The notes under the pieces: generated by a model
The model's database searches: none
What the model was told of the DNA's origin: nothing
What the model saw: the letters and a program-made list of their open reading frames with translations, nothing else
Shown here: positions 38,138-48,307 of the stretch, one piece after another
Numbering within the stretch: the first letter of the stretch is position 1
How the letters are laid out: each line of letters opens with the position of its first letter
Position numbers and translations under genes: made by a program
Assembly: GCF_029360705.1 (NCBI RefSeq)
Contig: NZ_JARKMX010000006.1
Location: forward strand, 62,001 to 126,000
Direction: 5' to 3'
Length of the DNA: 64,000 nucleotides
Source of the DNA: Paraflavitalea pollutisoli
GTDB taxonomy: Bacteria; Bacteroidota; Bacteroidia; Chitinophagales; Chitinophagaceae

Positions 38138-39781
38138 ATGAAAAAGACCACACAGAAATTAGCATTGCTTGTCATATGGGTTTCAACTGCCCTACAAGTT
38201 TCGGCACAAACGATGCCGAAAATAGCTCAACCCATCTTTAAGAAAGACACATTCAATATTGTCAAATATGGCGCTGTTGCCGATGGCGTTACGCTCAACA
38301 CCACAGCCATTGGCAAAGCCATGGAAGCCTGTAACAAAAAAGGCGGTGGCGTAGTACTGGTGCCTGCCGGTTTATGGAATACAGGACCTATTGTACTTAA
38401 AAGTAATGTCAACCTGCACCTGCAAAAAGGGGCCGTGATACAGTTCACAGACGACTTCAACCAGTATCCGCTCGTAAAAGGCAACTGGGAAGGGTTGCCG
38501 CAATGGCGCAACCAATCGCCTGTCTCTGCAGAAGGACAGGAGAACATCGCCATCACCGGTCATGGTATCCTCGACGGCAACGGCGACGCCTGGCGGATGG
38601 TGAAAAAAGACAAACTCACCGAAACGCAGTGGAAGAAACTGGTGGCCTCCGGTGGTATCAGCACCGACGGCCGTACCTGGTATCCGTCAGAAAAAGCCCT
38701 CAAAGGCTCGAAGCTGAAAAATCCGGGTGTGATAGATCCCGCTCAACCGGCTGCCTTTTATGATTCCATCAAAGACTTTCTGCGGCCCAATATGGTGGTA
38801 CTGACCAAATGCAAAAAGATACTGTTGGAAGGGATCATCGTGCAAAACTCACCGGCCTGGTGTCTGCACCCGCTGATGAGTGAAGACATCACCTTGCGCA
38901 ATGTAACCGTCAAGAATCCCTGGTATGCGCAGAACGGCGACGGTATCGATCTCGAGAGCTGCAAGAACACGTTGATCGAGAACTCCACTTTCGATGTGGG
39001 CGATGATGCACTGTGTATGAAGAGCGGTCGCGACGAAGCAGGTCGTGAGCGGGGCATGCCCACCGAAAACGTGATCATCCGCAACTGCATCGTTTACCAT
39101 GCACATGGTGGCTTTGTAGTAGGCAGCGAGATGAGTGGTGGCGCCCGCAATATCCATGTCAGCAACTGTACCTTCATCGGTACCGATATCGGCATCCGGT
39201 TCAAGACCACCCGTGGTCGCGGCGGCATCGTGGAGAAGATCTACATCAACGACATTTACATGAAGGACATTCCCGGCGAGGCCATCCTGTTTGATATGTA
39301 CTATATGGCCAAAGATCCCATTCCCCTCAATGGTGAAAAGCGGGAAGCGCCCAAGGTAGAGATGCTGCCAGTCACGGAAGCAACACCGATCTTTCGCGAT
39401 ATCCTGGTGAATAACGTGGTGTGCAACGGAGCCGAAAAAGGGATCTTCATCCGTGGCCTGCCCGAAATGCACATCCAGAATATCCGGTTGCAAAACATGG
39501 TATTGCAGGCCAACAAAGGAATTGATTGCAGCGAAGCAACCGGCATCAGCTTCAGCAACATCAAGCTGATCACAAAACAAAGCAACCCGGTGGTGGATAT
39601 ACTCAACAGCGACAACCTGAGTTTTAAAAAGATCACTTACCAGGATGGAGCAGACCTGCTCTTCCGCGTAGGCGGTGACCGCAGCGGTAAGATCGCCATC
39701 ACCGATACCGATGCCTCCAGGGCCAAGCAAAAAATACAGTATGAATTTGGTGCCTCTGAAAAGAGCGTTACCCTGAAATAA
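38138..39781 (+). CDS. GH28 polygalacturonase
   Basis: Secreted pectin hydrolase of 547 residues with a signal peptide ending VSAQ. It has the parallel beta-helix and full GH28 active site: NGDGID (N266, D268), GDDALCMKSG (D289, D290), HAHGGFVVGSEMSGG (H323) and the RFKTTRGRGG region with the conserved Arg-x-Lys. The N-terminal FNIVKYGAVADGVTLNTTAIGKAM is the standard GH28 opening. Length and the bulky insert around residues 140-230 suggest an exo-acting or rhamnogalacturonan-type member. It should release galacturonate for import by ExuT. Confidence 0.93.
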   Translation: MKKTTQKLALLVIWVSTALQVSAQTMPKIAQPIFKKDTFNIVKYGAVADGVTLNTTAIGKAMEACNKKGGGVVLVPAGLWNTGPIVLKSNVNLHLQKGAVIQFTDDFNQYPLVKGNWEGLPQWRNQSPVSAEGQENIAITGHGILDGNGDAWRMVKKDKLTETQWKKLVASGGISTDGRTWYPSEKALKGSKLKNPGVIDPAQPAAFYDSIKDFLRPNMVVLTKCKKILLEGIIVQNSPAWCLHPLMSEDITLRNVTVKNPWYAQNGDGIDLESCKNTLIENSTFDVGDDALCMKSGRDEAGRERGMPTENVIIRNCIVYHAHGGFVVGSEMSGGARNIHVSNCTFIGTDIGIRFKTTRGRGGIVEKIYINDIYMKDIPGEAILFDMYYMAKDPIPLNGEKREAPKVEMLPVTEATPIFRDILVNNVVCNGAEKGIFIRGLPEMHIQNIRLQNMVLQANKGIDCSEATGISFSNIKLITKQSNPVVDILNSDNLSFKKITYQDGADLLFRVGGDRSGKIAITDTDASRAKQKIQYEFGASEKSVTLK

Positions 39782-39795
39782 ATCGATTGCCCGTC

Positions 39796-41739
39796 ATGAA
39801 GAAATTCCTCGCTATAACCTGCTCTGTGGCTGCCCTGCATCACGCAACAGCCCAAACCAGTACAAAAATGACCACCAACCCTGCCACCAAATGGTCGCAG
39901 GAAATGGCACATACGGCCATGAAGATCTGGAGCGATTCCTTTGCCCTGACACCCGATAAGCCAGCCCGCTGGAGCTACGACCAGGGCGTGATCCTGAAAG
40001 GAGTCGAAAGCATCTGGAATGCCACCGCCAACGTGCGTTATTACAACTATATCCAACGCAGCATGGACTTCTTCGTACAGGAAGATGGCACCATCAAAGG
40101 CTATCGTCCCGACGAATACAATATCGACCACATCAACAATGGCAAACTCATTCTCTTCCTGTACCGGGTGACCGGCAAGGAGAAATACCGGAAGGCAGCC
40201 GAATTGTTGCGTAAACAATTGCTTACGCATCCACGAACAACAGAAGGTGGATTCTTTCATAAGAACATCTATCCCTCACAGATGTGGCTCGATGGCCTGT
40301 ATATGGGTCAGCCATTCTATGCTGAATATGCCAAGGTATTCAATGAGGATACGATCTTCAACGACGTAACCCGTCAGTTTGTGCTGATGGAAAAACATGC
40401 CCGCGATCCTAAGACCGGTCTGCTATACCATGGCTGGGATGAAAAACATGTGCAGAAATGGGCCAATAAGGAAACAGGACTTTCACCGCATTTCTGGGGC
40501 CGTGCCCTGGGCTGGTACGGCATGGCCATGGTCGATGCACTCGATCATTTCCCTGCTGGTCATCCCGGTCGTGATTCCATCATCGGCATCCTCAACCGTT
40601 TTGCCAAAGCAGTCGTAAAAGTACAGGACCCCAAAACCGGCGTCTGGTACGATATCGTGGACATGCCCACTGAAAAAGGCAATTACCACGAAGCTTCCGG
40701 CTCTTCTATGTTGGTATATACCCTGGCCAAAGGGGTACGCCTGGGCTACCTGCCGGCTAGTTATGGGCCGGCTGTGCAGAAAGGCTATGCCGGGCTCATC
40801 AAAACATTCATAGAAACAGATGCCAACGGGCAAACCAACCTCAAAGGCACGGTAAAAGTATCAGGCCTCGGTGGCAACCCATACCGCGACGGCAGCTTTG
40901 CTTACTACATGAGCGAGCCCGTGATCGTGAACGATCCGAAAGGCGTAGGCGCCTTCATAAAATGCGCGGCGGAAGTAGAACTGATTCCCACACAGTCTGT
41001 AGGTAAAGGCAAAACGGTATTGCTCGATACCTGGTTCAACAACGAGTGGAAGAAAGAACCCAATGGCACCAAATCACGTTTTCACTATACCTGGGATGAT
41101 AAGGCCAACAGTGGCTTTGCTATGCTGGGAGATATCTTCCGCACCTACGGTATGCGTACGACGCAATTGGAATCTGCACCGACCGCACAAAACCTGAAAG
41201 GGGCATCCGTATACATCGTCGTAGATCCCGACACGAAAAAAGAAACAGCCGATCCGCACTTCATTCAAACGGCTGATATCAAAGCCATCAGCGAGTGGGT
41301 AAAGGCCGGTGGCGTATTGCTGCTCATGGGGAATGATACCGGCAATGCAGAGTTTGAACATTGGAACCAGCTGGGCGCTGCTTTTGGCATTCACTTCAAT
41401 GAGAACAGCCTGAACCGCGTGCAGGGTAATCAGTACGAACAAGGGGCCTTTTATCCAACGGCACAGGATGCGATCTTTAAAACAGCGAAGAAGATTTACA
41501 TCAAAGAATACAGCAGTCTCGAGGTGAAGCAACCAGCTACGGCGGTATTCAAAGATGCCAGTGGCAAGGATATCGTGATGGCCGTGGCCAAATATGGTAA
41601 AGGAACCGTGTTTGCAGTAGGCGATCCTTGGTTCTACAACGAGTATGTTGACGGTAGAAAGCTGCCGGCTGAATACGAGAACTACAACGCAGCCACCGAT
41701 CTTGTAAAATGGCTGATCGCACAAACGAATAAAAAATAA
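39796..41739 (+). CDS. GH105 unsaturated (rhamno)galacturonyl hydrolase with C-terminal GATase-like domain
   Basis: A 647-residue secreted enzyme from ATG 39796 (signal MKKFLAITCSVAALHHATAQ). The GH105 alpha/alpha barrel covers residues about 30-365: WSYDQGVILKGVESIWNAT, RPDEYNIDHINNGKLIL, PSQMWLDGLYMGQPF and HFWGRALGWYGMAMVDAL, with the conserved Asp residues of the family. It removes the unsaturated uronate left by PL1. Residues about 400-647 form a second domain (VLLDTWFNNEWKKE, AISEWVKAGGVLLLMGND, YGKGTVFAVGDPWFYNEYVDG) like the class I amidotransferase-type/DUF4350 fold, without an obvious catalytic Cys. Its stop is followed by an inverted repeat. Confidence 0.9.
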   Translation: MKKFLAITCSVAALHHATAQTSTKMTTNPATKWSQEMAHTAMKIWSDSFALTPDKPARWSYDQGVILKGVESIWNATANVRYYNYIQRSMDFFVQEDGTIKGYRPDEYNIDHINNGKLILFLYRVTGKEKYRKAAELLRKQLLTHPRTTEGGFFHKNIYPSQMWLDGLYMGQPFYAEYAKVFNEDTIFNDVTRQFVLMEKHARDPKTGLLYHGWDEKHVQKWANKETGLSPHFWGRALGWYGMAMVDALDHFPAGHPGRDSIIGILNRFAKAVVKVQDPKTGVWYDIVDMPTEKGNYHEASGSSMLVYTLAKGVRLGYLPASYGPAVQKGYAGLIKTFIETDANGQTNLKGTVKVSGLGGNPYRDGSFAYYMSEPVIVNDPKGVGAFIKCAAEVELIPTQSVGKGKTVLLDTWFNNEWKKEPNGTKSRFHYTWDDKANSGFAMLGDIFRTYGMRTTQLESAPTAQNLKGASVYIVVDPDTKKETADPHFIQTADIKAISEWVKAGGVLLLMGNDTGNAEFEHWNQLGAAFGIHFNENSLNRVQGNQYEQGAFYPTAQDAIFKTAKKIYIKEYSSLEVKQPATAVFKDASGKDIVMAVAKYGKGTVFAVGDPWFYNEYVDGRKLPAEYENYNAATDLVKWLIAQTNKK

Positions 41740-41797
41740 AGGTAAGGCCTGTGTGAGCGGGCAGTGAACATGGGATACAGGCAGGAAATAAAGAAAA

Positions 41798-41838
41798 ACA
41801 ACGATAACGGTACGCCAATGGTGTACCGTCATTGTCGT
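41798..41838. repeat. Inverted repeat between GH105 and uxaB
   Basis: ACAACGATAACGGTAC (41798-41813) and GTACCGTCATTGTCGT (41823-41838) pair at 13 of 16 positions plus one G-U, with a 9-nt loop. No T-run follows. It may be a weak terminator/processing hairpin or an operator for the uronate operon that starts 72 bp downstream. Confidence 0.5.
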
Positions 41839-41909
41839 GTAATTACATTACCAGAAACCATTAGCGTCGCCCGGGCATTGGGTGAACGCTGGAAATTATA
41901 AATACAAGT

Positions 41910-43433
41910 ATGAACCTGTCAAAGAAAACGCTGGCAAACATGAAGACACCTGGCATCGAGATGCCGGCTGCCGGATATTTTGAATTACCTGAGAAAGTAT
42001 TGCAATTCGGTACCGGAGTACTCCTGCGTGGACTACCCGATTATTTCATTGATAAAGCTAACAAACAAGGCATTTTCAATGGTCGCATCGTAGTAGTGAA
42101 ATCGACGGGTGCGGGTGCCACCGATGCATTTGCCGAACAGGATGGTCTCTACACACAATGCATTCAGGGCATCGAAGATGGACGGAAAGTAGAAGAAAAG
42201 ATACTCAACGCATCGGTCAGCCGCGTGTTGGCTGCCAAAAGCGAGTGGGAGGAGATCCTGCGCTGCGCCGCCAATCCCGACATGCAGCTCATTATTTCCA
42301 ATACTACTGAAGTAGGTATCACCCTGGTAAAGGACAATGTACATGCCTCACCCCCAGAATCATTCCCGGGCAAACTGCTTGCATTCCTCTACCAGCGCTT
42401 CAAGGTGTTTCAGGGCGATAAAACCAAAGGCATGGTTATCGTGCCCACTGAACTCATCCCCGACAACGGCAAGAAACTCGAAGCCATCGTACTGGAGCTG
42501 GCGCACCAGAATGGACTGGAAACAGCGTTCCTGGACTGGCTCGAAACCTATAATTATTTCTGTAATTCATTGGTCGACCGCATCGTACCTGGCAAATTAC
42601 CGGCAGTACAGCACCAGCAAATGGAAGCCGACAATGGCTACCGCGATGAACTGATGATCATGTCGGAAGTGTACCGCCTCTGGGCTATCGAATCCGATAA
42701 CGAGCAGGTGAAGGCCGTACTTTCCTTTGCGAAAGCCGATACCGGCGTGGTGATCGCCCCGGATATCAATATTTTCAGGGAGCTAAAATTGCGTTTGCTC
42801 AATGGTTCACATACCTTTAGTTGCGGACTGGCGCACCTGGCGGACTTTCCGACCGTGAAGTCGGCCATGGATGACGCGACCTTCAACGCCTTTATCGGTA
42901 CCCTCATGCTGCAGGAAATGGTACCCGCTGTAGCCAGCGACACCATCTCTGTAGAGGCTGCTAAGGATTTCGCTTTCAAGGTATTGGACCGGTACCGCAA
43001 CCCCTACATCGAACACCTGTGGTTGAGCATCACCGTTCAATATTCATCCAAGATGAAAATGCGCAACATTCCGCTGTTGCTCCGCCACTATGAAAAAGCC
43101 GGTAATATTCCGGAATACATGGCGCTGGGCTTTGCCGCTCACCTGCTGTTCATGAAATGTACCCAGGGTGACGATGGCAAGTACTACGGTGAATACAATG
43201 GCAAGAAATACTTGGTGAACGACGACCACGCCGCCTGGTATGCCGCCAAATGGGCTGATACGGAAGCCCCGGCCCTGGTGCAAAAAGTATTGAGCGATAC
43301 AGCTTTCTGGGATACCAACCTGGCTCAACTGCCTGGTTTTTCCGAAGCAGTGACCAACAAGCTCGACTACCTGATCAAGAAAGGATCCATGGCTGCTATG
43401 AAAAGCCTGCAAACCGACGGCGTGACAGCTTAA
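41910..43433 (+). CDS. uxaB: Tagaturonate reductase
   Basis: NADH-dependent enzyme of 507 residues in the mannitol dehydrogenase family; reduces D-tagaturonate to D-altronate in galacturonate catabolism. N-terminal Rossmann start VLQFGTGVLLRGLPDYFIDKANKQG, the subfamily segment IISNTTEVGITL, VPTELIPDNGKKLEAIVLELA, and the conserved C-terminal-domain motif LRLLNGSHTFSCGLAHLADF are all present. It is the first gene of the eight-gene uronate run, in the order uxaB-uxaA-uxaC. Preceded by the inverted repeat at 41798. Confidence 0.94.
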   Translation: MNLSKKTLANMKTPGIEMPAAGYFELPEKVLQFGTGVLLRGLPDYFIDKANKQGIFNGRIVVVKSTGAGATDAFAEQDGLYTQCIQGIEDGRKVEEKILNASVSRVLAAKSEWEEILRCAANPDMQLIISNTTEVGITLVKDNVHASPPESFPGKLLAFLYQRFKVFQGDKTKGMVIVPTELIPDNGKKLEAIVLELAHQNGLETAFLDWLETYNYFCNSLVDRIVPGKLPAVQHQQMEADNGYRDELMIMSEVYRLWAIESDNEQVKAVLSFAKADTGVVIAPDINIFRELKLRLLNGSHTFSCGLAHLADFPTVKSAMDDATFNAFIGTLMLQEMVPAVASDTISVEAAKDFAFKVLDRYRNPYIEHLWLSITVQYSSKMKMRNIPLLLRHYEKAGNIPEYMALGFAAHLLFMKCTQGDDGKYYGEYNGKKYLVNDDHAAWYAAKWADTEAPALVQKVLSDTAFWDTNLAQLPGFSEAVTNKLDYLIKKGSMAAMKSLQTDGVTA

Positions 43434-43485
43434 TACGAACCATACCCAAACCCTCGTTGTTTAAAAGGAAAGGAGTAATACAGAT

Positions 43486-45138
43486 ATGAAACAGATCGTG
43501 CTGAAAGTGCATCCGAAAGACAATGTGCTGGTGGCGTTGCAGGACCTCACCAAAGGACAGAAAATTACCTACAATGGCAGCGAGTACACGCTTGTGGAAG
43601 ATATTCCTGCCAAGCATAAATTTACGACCGAATCCCTGCCTGCCGGCGGTGCCGTGACCATGTATGGTGTCCTGATCGGTAAGGCCAAAGAAGATATTGC
43701 GGTTGGTGCACGTATCTCGACGTCCAACCTGAAGCATGCGGCAGAAGAATATGCACTGTCCGACACCCGTCGTACAGGCTGGCACCTGCCCGATATCAGT
43801 CGCTGGCAGAACGCGACTTTCAATGGATTTCACCGCGCCGATGGCAGTGTGGGTACCGCCAATTACTGGCTGGTTGTACCGCTGGTATTTTGCGAAAACC
43901 GCAATGTGGAAGTATTGAAGGAAGCGCTGCTCGAAGAGCTGGGTTACGCCCGGCCAAAAAAGTATAATGATTTGACAAAACAACTGATAGCTGCCTATCA
44001 GAATGGCGTTAATATTGACACCGTGGAGTTCAAAGACACCGCGTCCGGCAACGGCGAGGCAGGTCGTCATTTGTTCCCTAATGTCGACGGGATTAAATTC
44101 CTGGCGCACGAAGGTGGTTGCGGTGGGATCCGGCAGGATGCACAGACCCTCTGTGGATTGCTGGCGGGCTACATCACACACCCCAATGTAGCGGGTGCTA
44201 CTGTATTGAGCCTCGGTTGCCAGAATGCGCAGGTAACGATGCTGCAGGAAGAAATTGCTAAAAGAGCACCCAACTTTAGCAAGCCCTTGTACATCATGGA
44301 GCAACAGAAAGTAGGGCTCGAAACCGATCTGCTGGCGCAAGCCGTCAAGCAAACTTTTGCCGGTCTCGTGGAAGCTGATAAAAATGGCCGCAAGCCCGCA
44401 CCACTCAGCAAGATCTGTATTGGTCTCGAGTGTGGTGGATCCGATGGTTTCTCCGGTATCTCGGCCAATCCGGCGGTGGGTTATACCTCCGATCTGCTGG
44501 TGGCTTTGGGAGGCTCGGTGATCCTGTCCGAATTTCCGGAGTTGTGCGGCGTAGAGCAGGAGATCAGCGATCGTTGTGTGACGCAGGACAGTGCCAAAAA
44601 GTTCATTGACCTCATGCGTTCCTACAATGCCCGTGCAGTGGCCGTAGGATCGGGATTCGATATGAATCCGTCGCCCGGTAACATCAAAGATGGTCTCATT
44701 ACCGATGCCATCAAGTCTGCTGGTGCCGCCAAAAAAGGAGGTACTTCTCCGGTAGCCGATGTACTCGATTACCCCGAGAAGGTGACCAAACCGGGCCTCA
44801 ACCTCCTGTGCACACCCGGTAACGACGTAGAGTCTACGACGGCTGAAGTGGGCTCCGGAGCAACCGTAGTATTGTTTACGACAGGTTTGGGAACGCCCAC
44901 CGGCAATCCGATCGCACCAGTGGTGAAGATCTCCAGCAACACGATCCTATACAACAAGATGCGCGATATCATCGACCTCAATGCCGGTACCATTATCGAA
45001 GGAGAAGAGACCATCGAACAATGTGGCGAACGGATTCTGGATTATATTGTGAAAGTAGCCAGCGGAGAAACCATCGTACATGCTGTAAGGCACGGACAGG
45101 ATGATTTCATTCCCTGGAAACGTGGCGTGTCATTATAA
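43486..45138 (+). CDS. uxaA: Altronate dehydratase
   Basis: A 550-residue UxaA/GarD-family dehydratase that converts D-altronate to 2-keto-3-deoxygluconate. The N-terminal SAF domain (residues 1-90) is followed by FHRADGSVGTANYWLVVPLVFCENRN, HEGGCGGIRQDAQTLCGLLAGYITHPNVAGATVLSLGCQ in two parts, GLECGGSDGFSGISANPAVG, and GNDVESTTAEVGSGATVVLFTTG. The conserved Cys and His residues are those that bind the iron centre in this family. It lies 52 bp after uxaB and 15 bp before uxaC. Confidence 0.95.
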   Translation: MKQIVLKVHPKDNVLVALQDLTKGQKITYNGSEYTLVEDIPAKHKFTTESLPAGGAVTMYGVLIGKAKEDIAVGARISTSNLKHAAEEYALSDTRRTGWHLPDISRWQNATFNGFHRADGSVGTANYWLVVPLVFCENRNVEVLKEALLEELGYARPKKYNDLTKQLIAAYQNGVNIDTVEFKDTASGNGEAGRHLFPNVDGIKFLAHEGGCGGIRQDAQTLCGLLAGYITHPNVAGATVLSLGCQNAQVTMLQEEIAKRAPNFSKPLYIMEQQKVGLETDLLAQAVKQTFAGLVEADKNGRKPAPLSKICIGLECGGSDGFSGISANPAVGYTSDLLVALGGSVILSEFPELCGVEQEISDRCVTQDSAKKFIDLMRSYNARAVAVGSGFDMNPSPGNIKDGLITDAIKSAGAAKKGGTSPVADVLDYPEKVTKPGLNLLCTPGNDVESTTAEVGSGATVVLFTTGLGTPTGNPIAPVVKISSNTILYNKMRDIIDLNAGTIIEGEETIEQCGERILDYIVKVASGETIVHAVRHGQDDFIPWKRGVSL

Positions 45139-45153
45139 ATTGAAACACTTATT

Positions 45154-46638
45154 ATGAAGAATTTCCTGGACGAACATTTTCTGTTGCATAGCAAAACAGC
45201 CCAGAAGCTGTACCATGACTATGCGAAGAATATGCCCATCATCGACTACCATTGTCACCTGCCCCAGCAACAGATCGCAGAAAACAAGCAGTTTGAGAAC
45301 CTGACGCAGATCTGGTTGTACGGCGATCACTATAAGTGGCGTGCGATGCGTACCAATGGTGCCGACGAAAAGTATTGCACCGGTAATGCCTCCGATTATG
45401 AGAAGTTTGAGAAGTGGGCAGAAACAGTTCCCTATACATTACGCAATCCCCTATATCATTGGACGCACCTCGAGTTGCAACGGTATTTTGGCATCGATAA
45501 AGTGCTCAACCCCGATACCGCCAGGGAGATCTATGAAGAGTGTACCGCCAAGCTGCAAACACCCGATTTCGGTGTGCGCAACTTGCTTCGTAAAATGGAC
45601 GTGCGCCTGGTGTGTACTACCGACGATCCGGTCGATAACCTGGAGTACCACGCGCAACTGCAGGCCGAGCGTTTTGAAATACCCATCCTGCCAGCCTGGA
45701 GACCCGACGCAGCGATGAATGTAGACCATACTGCCAATTTCAATAAGTATGTAGCCCGCGTAGAGAAAGCTGGCAATGTATCGGTCGGTTCTTACAGCGA
45801 CTACCTCACAGCCCTGAAGAAACGCCATGATTTCTTCGCAGCCCATGGTTGTAATGTATCGGACCACGGCCTTGAAGAGATTTACGCAGAAGATTATACA
45901 GATTCCGAGATCAACGCCATCTTCGACAAGATCCGCAGTGGCAAAGACCTCGACCTCACAGAACGCAGAAAGTTCAAATCGGCCATGCTGGTTGTATTTG
46001 CCGAGTGGGATTGGGAGCGTGGTTGGGTGCAGCAGTACCACCTCGGTGCGTTGCGCAACAACAATAGCCGTATGTTGAGTCAGCTGGGACCTGACACAGG
46101 CTGGGACTCGATCGGTGACTTCCCCCAGGGAAGATCGCTGTCGAAATTCCTCAACAGGCTCGATACGGATGACAAGCTCACCAAGACCATCCTCTACAAC
46201 CTCAATCCCGCCGACAACGAACTGATGGCTACGATGATCGGTAACTATAACGATGGTTCAGCAGCGGGTAAGATCCAGTGGGGTTCGGGCTGGTGGTTCC
46301 TCGATCAGAAAGACGGTATGACCAAACAGATCAATACGCTTTCTAATATGGGATTATTGAGCCGTTTTGTGGGTATGCTCACCGACTCAAGAAGTTTCCT
46401 GTCATATCCCCGCCATGAGTATTTCCGTCGTATCTTGTGCAACCTGTTTGGTGAAGAGATCGAAAACGGTGAACTGCCCAATGACATCCCCTGGGTAGGC
46501 AAAGTGATACAGGACATTTGTTTCCACAATGCCAAGAATTACTTCAACTGGCAGTATGTAGAGAAACAATCGATCATCACGGAAAAAAATATTCTAAAAA
46601 GCGGTAAATCACATCATGGCAATTCTGGATCACTTTAG
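45154..46638 (+). CDS. uxaC: Glucuronate/galacturonate isomerase
   Basis: A 494-residue amidohydrolase-superfamily isomerase that interconverts D-galacturonate and D-tagaturonate (and glucuronate/fructuronate). Diagnostic motifs are YAKNMPIIDYHCHLPQQQI (metal-binding His-x-His), VCTTDDPVDNLEYH, PAWRPDAAMN and QYHLGALRNNNSRM, with LLSRFVGMLTDSRSFLSYPRHEYFRRILC near the end. The last 23 bases overlap kduD in another frame, indicating translational coupling. Confidence 0.96.
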   Translation: MKNFLDEHFLLHSKTAQKLYHDYAKNMPIIDYHCHLPQQQIAENKQFENLTQIWLYGDHYKWRAMRTNGADEKYCTGNASDYEKFEKWAETVPYTLRNPLYHWTHLELQRYFGIDKVLNPDTAREIYEECTAKLQTPDFGVRNLLRKMDVRLVCTTDDPVDNLEYHAQLQAERFEIPILPAWRPDAAMNVDHTANFNKYVARVEKAGNVSVGSYSDYLTALKKRHDFFAAHGCNVSDHGLEEIYAEDYTDSEINAIFDKIRSGKDLDLTERRKFKSAMLVVFAEWDWERGWVQQYHLGALRNNNSRMLSQLGPDTGWDSIGDFPQGRSLSKFLNRLDTDDKLTKTILYNLNPADNELMATMIGNYNDGSAAGKIQWGSGWWFLDQKDGMTKQINTLSNMGLLSRFVGMLTDSRSFLSYPRHEYFRRILCNLFGEEIENGELPNDIPWVGKVIQDICFHNAKNYFNWQYVEKQSIITEKNILKSGKSHHGNSGSL

Positions 46639-47386
46639 TCTGAAAGGAAAAACAGCACTCGTAACAGGTTGTAACAAAGGCATCGGAAAAGGAATGGCAC
46701 TGGGCCTGGCAGAAGCCGGCGCTGATATCATCGGTGTATCGGGTTCACTCGAGCTCAGTGGCAGCGATATCGAAAAGCAGGTAACAGCCCTCGGTCGTAC
46801 GTTCAAAGCCTACCAGGCCGATCTCTCCGATCGCAACAGCCTGAATGCCTTCATCACAAAAGTAAAAGCAGAAAACCCCACGATCGACATACTGGTCAAT
46901 AATGCAGGCACGATCATGCGTAAGCCGGCAGCCGAACATCCCGATGAATATTGGGATAAGGTCATGTCAATCAACCTCGACGCACCATTTATCCTGGCCC
47001 GCGAGATCGGCCGCGACATGGTAGAGCGGGGTAGTGGTAAGATCATCTTCACCTGTTCATTGCTCACCTTCCAGGGAGGTATCAATGTACCCTCCTATGC
47101 AGCCAGCAAAGGCGCGCTGGGTAGTCTGATCAAAGCACTGGCCAACGAATGGGCAGCCAAAGGCGTGAACGTGAATGGCGTAGCACCTGGATACATCGCA
47201 ACGGATAATACGGAAGCATTGCGCGCCGATCCCGTTCGCAGCAAGTCCATCCTGGATCGCATTCCCGCAGGTCGCTGGGGTGATCCGGAAGATTTCAAAG
47301 GCGCTGTGGTGTTCCTGGCTTCAGAAGCATCCAGCTATGTGAATGGAACCATCCTCACCGTAGATGGTGGCTGGATGGGCCGCTAA
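46616..47386 (+). CDS. kduD: 2-keto-3-deoxygluconate / DKII oxidoreductase (SDR)
   Basis: A 256-residue SDR that reduces 2,5-diketo-3-deoxygluconate to 2-keto-3-deoxygluconate, downstream of GH105 and KduI. Motifs are ALVTGCNKGIGKGMA, NNAGTIMRKPA (characteristic of KduD), SYAASKGALGSLIKALANEWA and the C-terminal VNGTILTVDGGWMGR. The start lies inside the end of uxaC. Confidence 0.95.
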   Translation: MAILDHFSLKGKTALVTGCNKGIGKGMALGLAEAGADIIGVSGSLELSGSDIEKQVTALGRTFKAYQADLSDRNSLNAFITKVKAENPTIDILVNNAGTIMRKPAAEHPDEYWDKVMSINLDAPFILAREIGRDMVERGSGKIIFTCSLLTFQGGINVPSYAASKGALGSLIKALANEWAAKGVNVNGVAPGYIATDNTEALRADPVRSKSILDRIPAGRWGDPEDFKGAVVFLASEASSYVNGTILTVDGGWMGR

Positions 47387-47434
47387 GCGCAGCAAGAACA
47401 ACTCGTACAACGTATAATAAACTCGAATAGGATC

Positions 47435-48265
47435 ATGGAGATAAGATTTCAGAATAGTCCGAAGGAAACCAGCCGCATGAATACCGCGGAACTGCGGGAG
47501 AATTTTCACATTCCCGGCCTCATGCAGGATGACCAGATCAAATTGGTATACTCGCATTACGATCGCGTGATCGTAGGCGGGGCAAAACCCGTTGCCAAAG
47601 CAGTGGAGTTACCCAATCATCCGGAACTTCGGGCCGATTATTTTTTAGAACGCCGCGAGTTGGGCATTATCAACGTGGGTGGTGACGGTGTCGTAGAAGC
47701 GGATGGCGAAAAGTTTTCCCTGCGCAAACTCGACTGTCTTTACCTCGGTAAAGGCGTTAAGAAAGTAAGCTTCACCAGCAACGATGCGAAAGCGCCTGCT
47801 GTGTATTATCTCCTGTCTTCTCCGGCTCATGCTCCCTATCCTACGCGTAAGTTGACGCGGGAAGAAGCATCTCCCACAGAAATGGGAGATCAAACTACCG
47901 CCAATCGCCGTACGATCTATAAGTACATTCATGCCGACGGCATTCAGAGCGCACAGCTTGTGATGGGCCTCACCGTTTTGAGCAGTGGCAGTGTCTGGAA
48001 CACCATGCCTGCGCACGTACACACCCGTCGCATGGAAGCGTACTTCTATTTCGATGTGCAGGAAAACCACCGGGTGTTTCACTTTATGGGTGAGCCCACC
48101 GAGACAAGACACCTGCTCATCGCCAATCATGAAGCGATCGTGTCGCCGCCCTGGTCCATCCATTCCGGTTGTGGTACCGCCGCTTACTCCTTCATCTGGG
48201 GTATGGCCGGTGAAAACTACACCTATACGGATATGGATGCTGTAGCCATTGCCGACATCCGCTAA
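47435..48265 (+). CDS. kduI: 5-keto-4-deoxyuronate isomerase
   Basis: A 276-residue cupin isomerase that converts 5-keto-4-deoxyuronate, from unsaturated galacturonate, into the KduD substrate. Signature segments are NTAELRENFHIPGLMQDDQIKLVYSHYDRVIVGGA in two parts, GVVEADGEKFSLRKLDCLYLGKG, TMPAHVHTRRMEAYFYFDV (zinc-binding His/Glu set) and PPWSIHSGCGTAAYSFIWGMAGEN. Length is exactly that of KduI. It follows kduD by 48 bp. Confidence 0.96.
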   Translation: MEIRFQNSPKETSRMNTAELRENFHIPGLMQDDQIKLVYSHYDRVIVGGAKPVAKAVELPNHPELRADYFLERRELGIINVGGDGVVEADGEKFSLRKLDCLYLGKGVKKVSFTSNDAKAPAVYYLLSSPAHAPYPTRKLTREEASPTEMGDQTTANRRTIYKYIHADGIQSAQLVMGLTVLSSGSVWNTMPAHVHTRRMEAYFYFDVQENHRVFHFMGEPTETRHLLIANHEAIVSPPWSIHSGCGTAAYSFIWGMAGENYTYTDMDAVAIADIR

Positions 48266-48307
48266 TCGACAACAAATACACTGCTATCATATTTCAGCGA
48301 AGCACAC

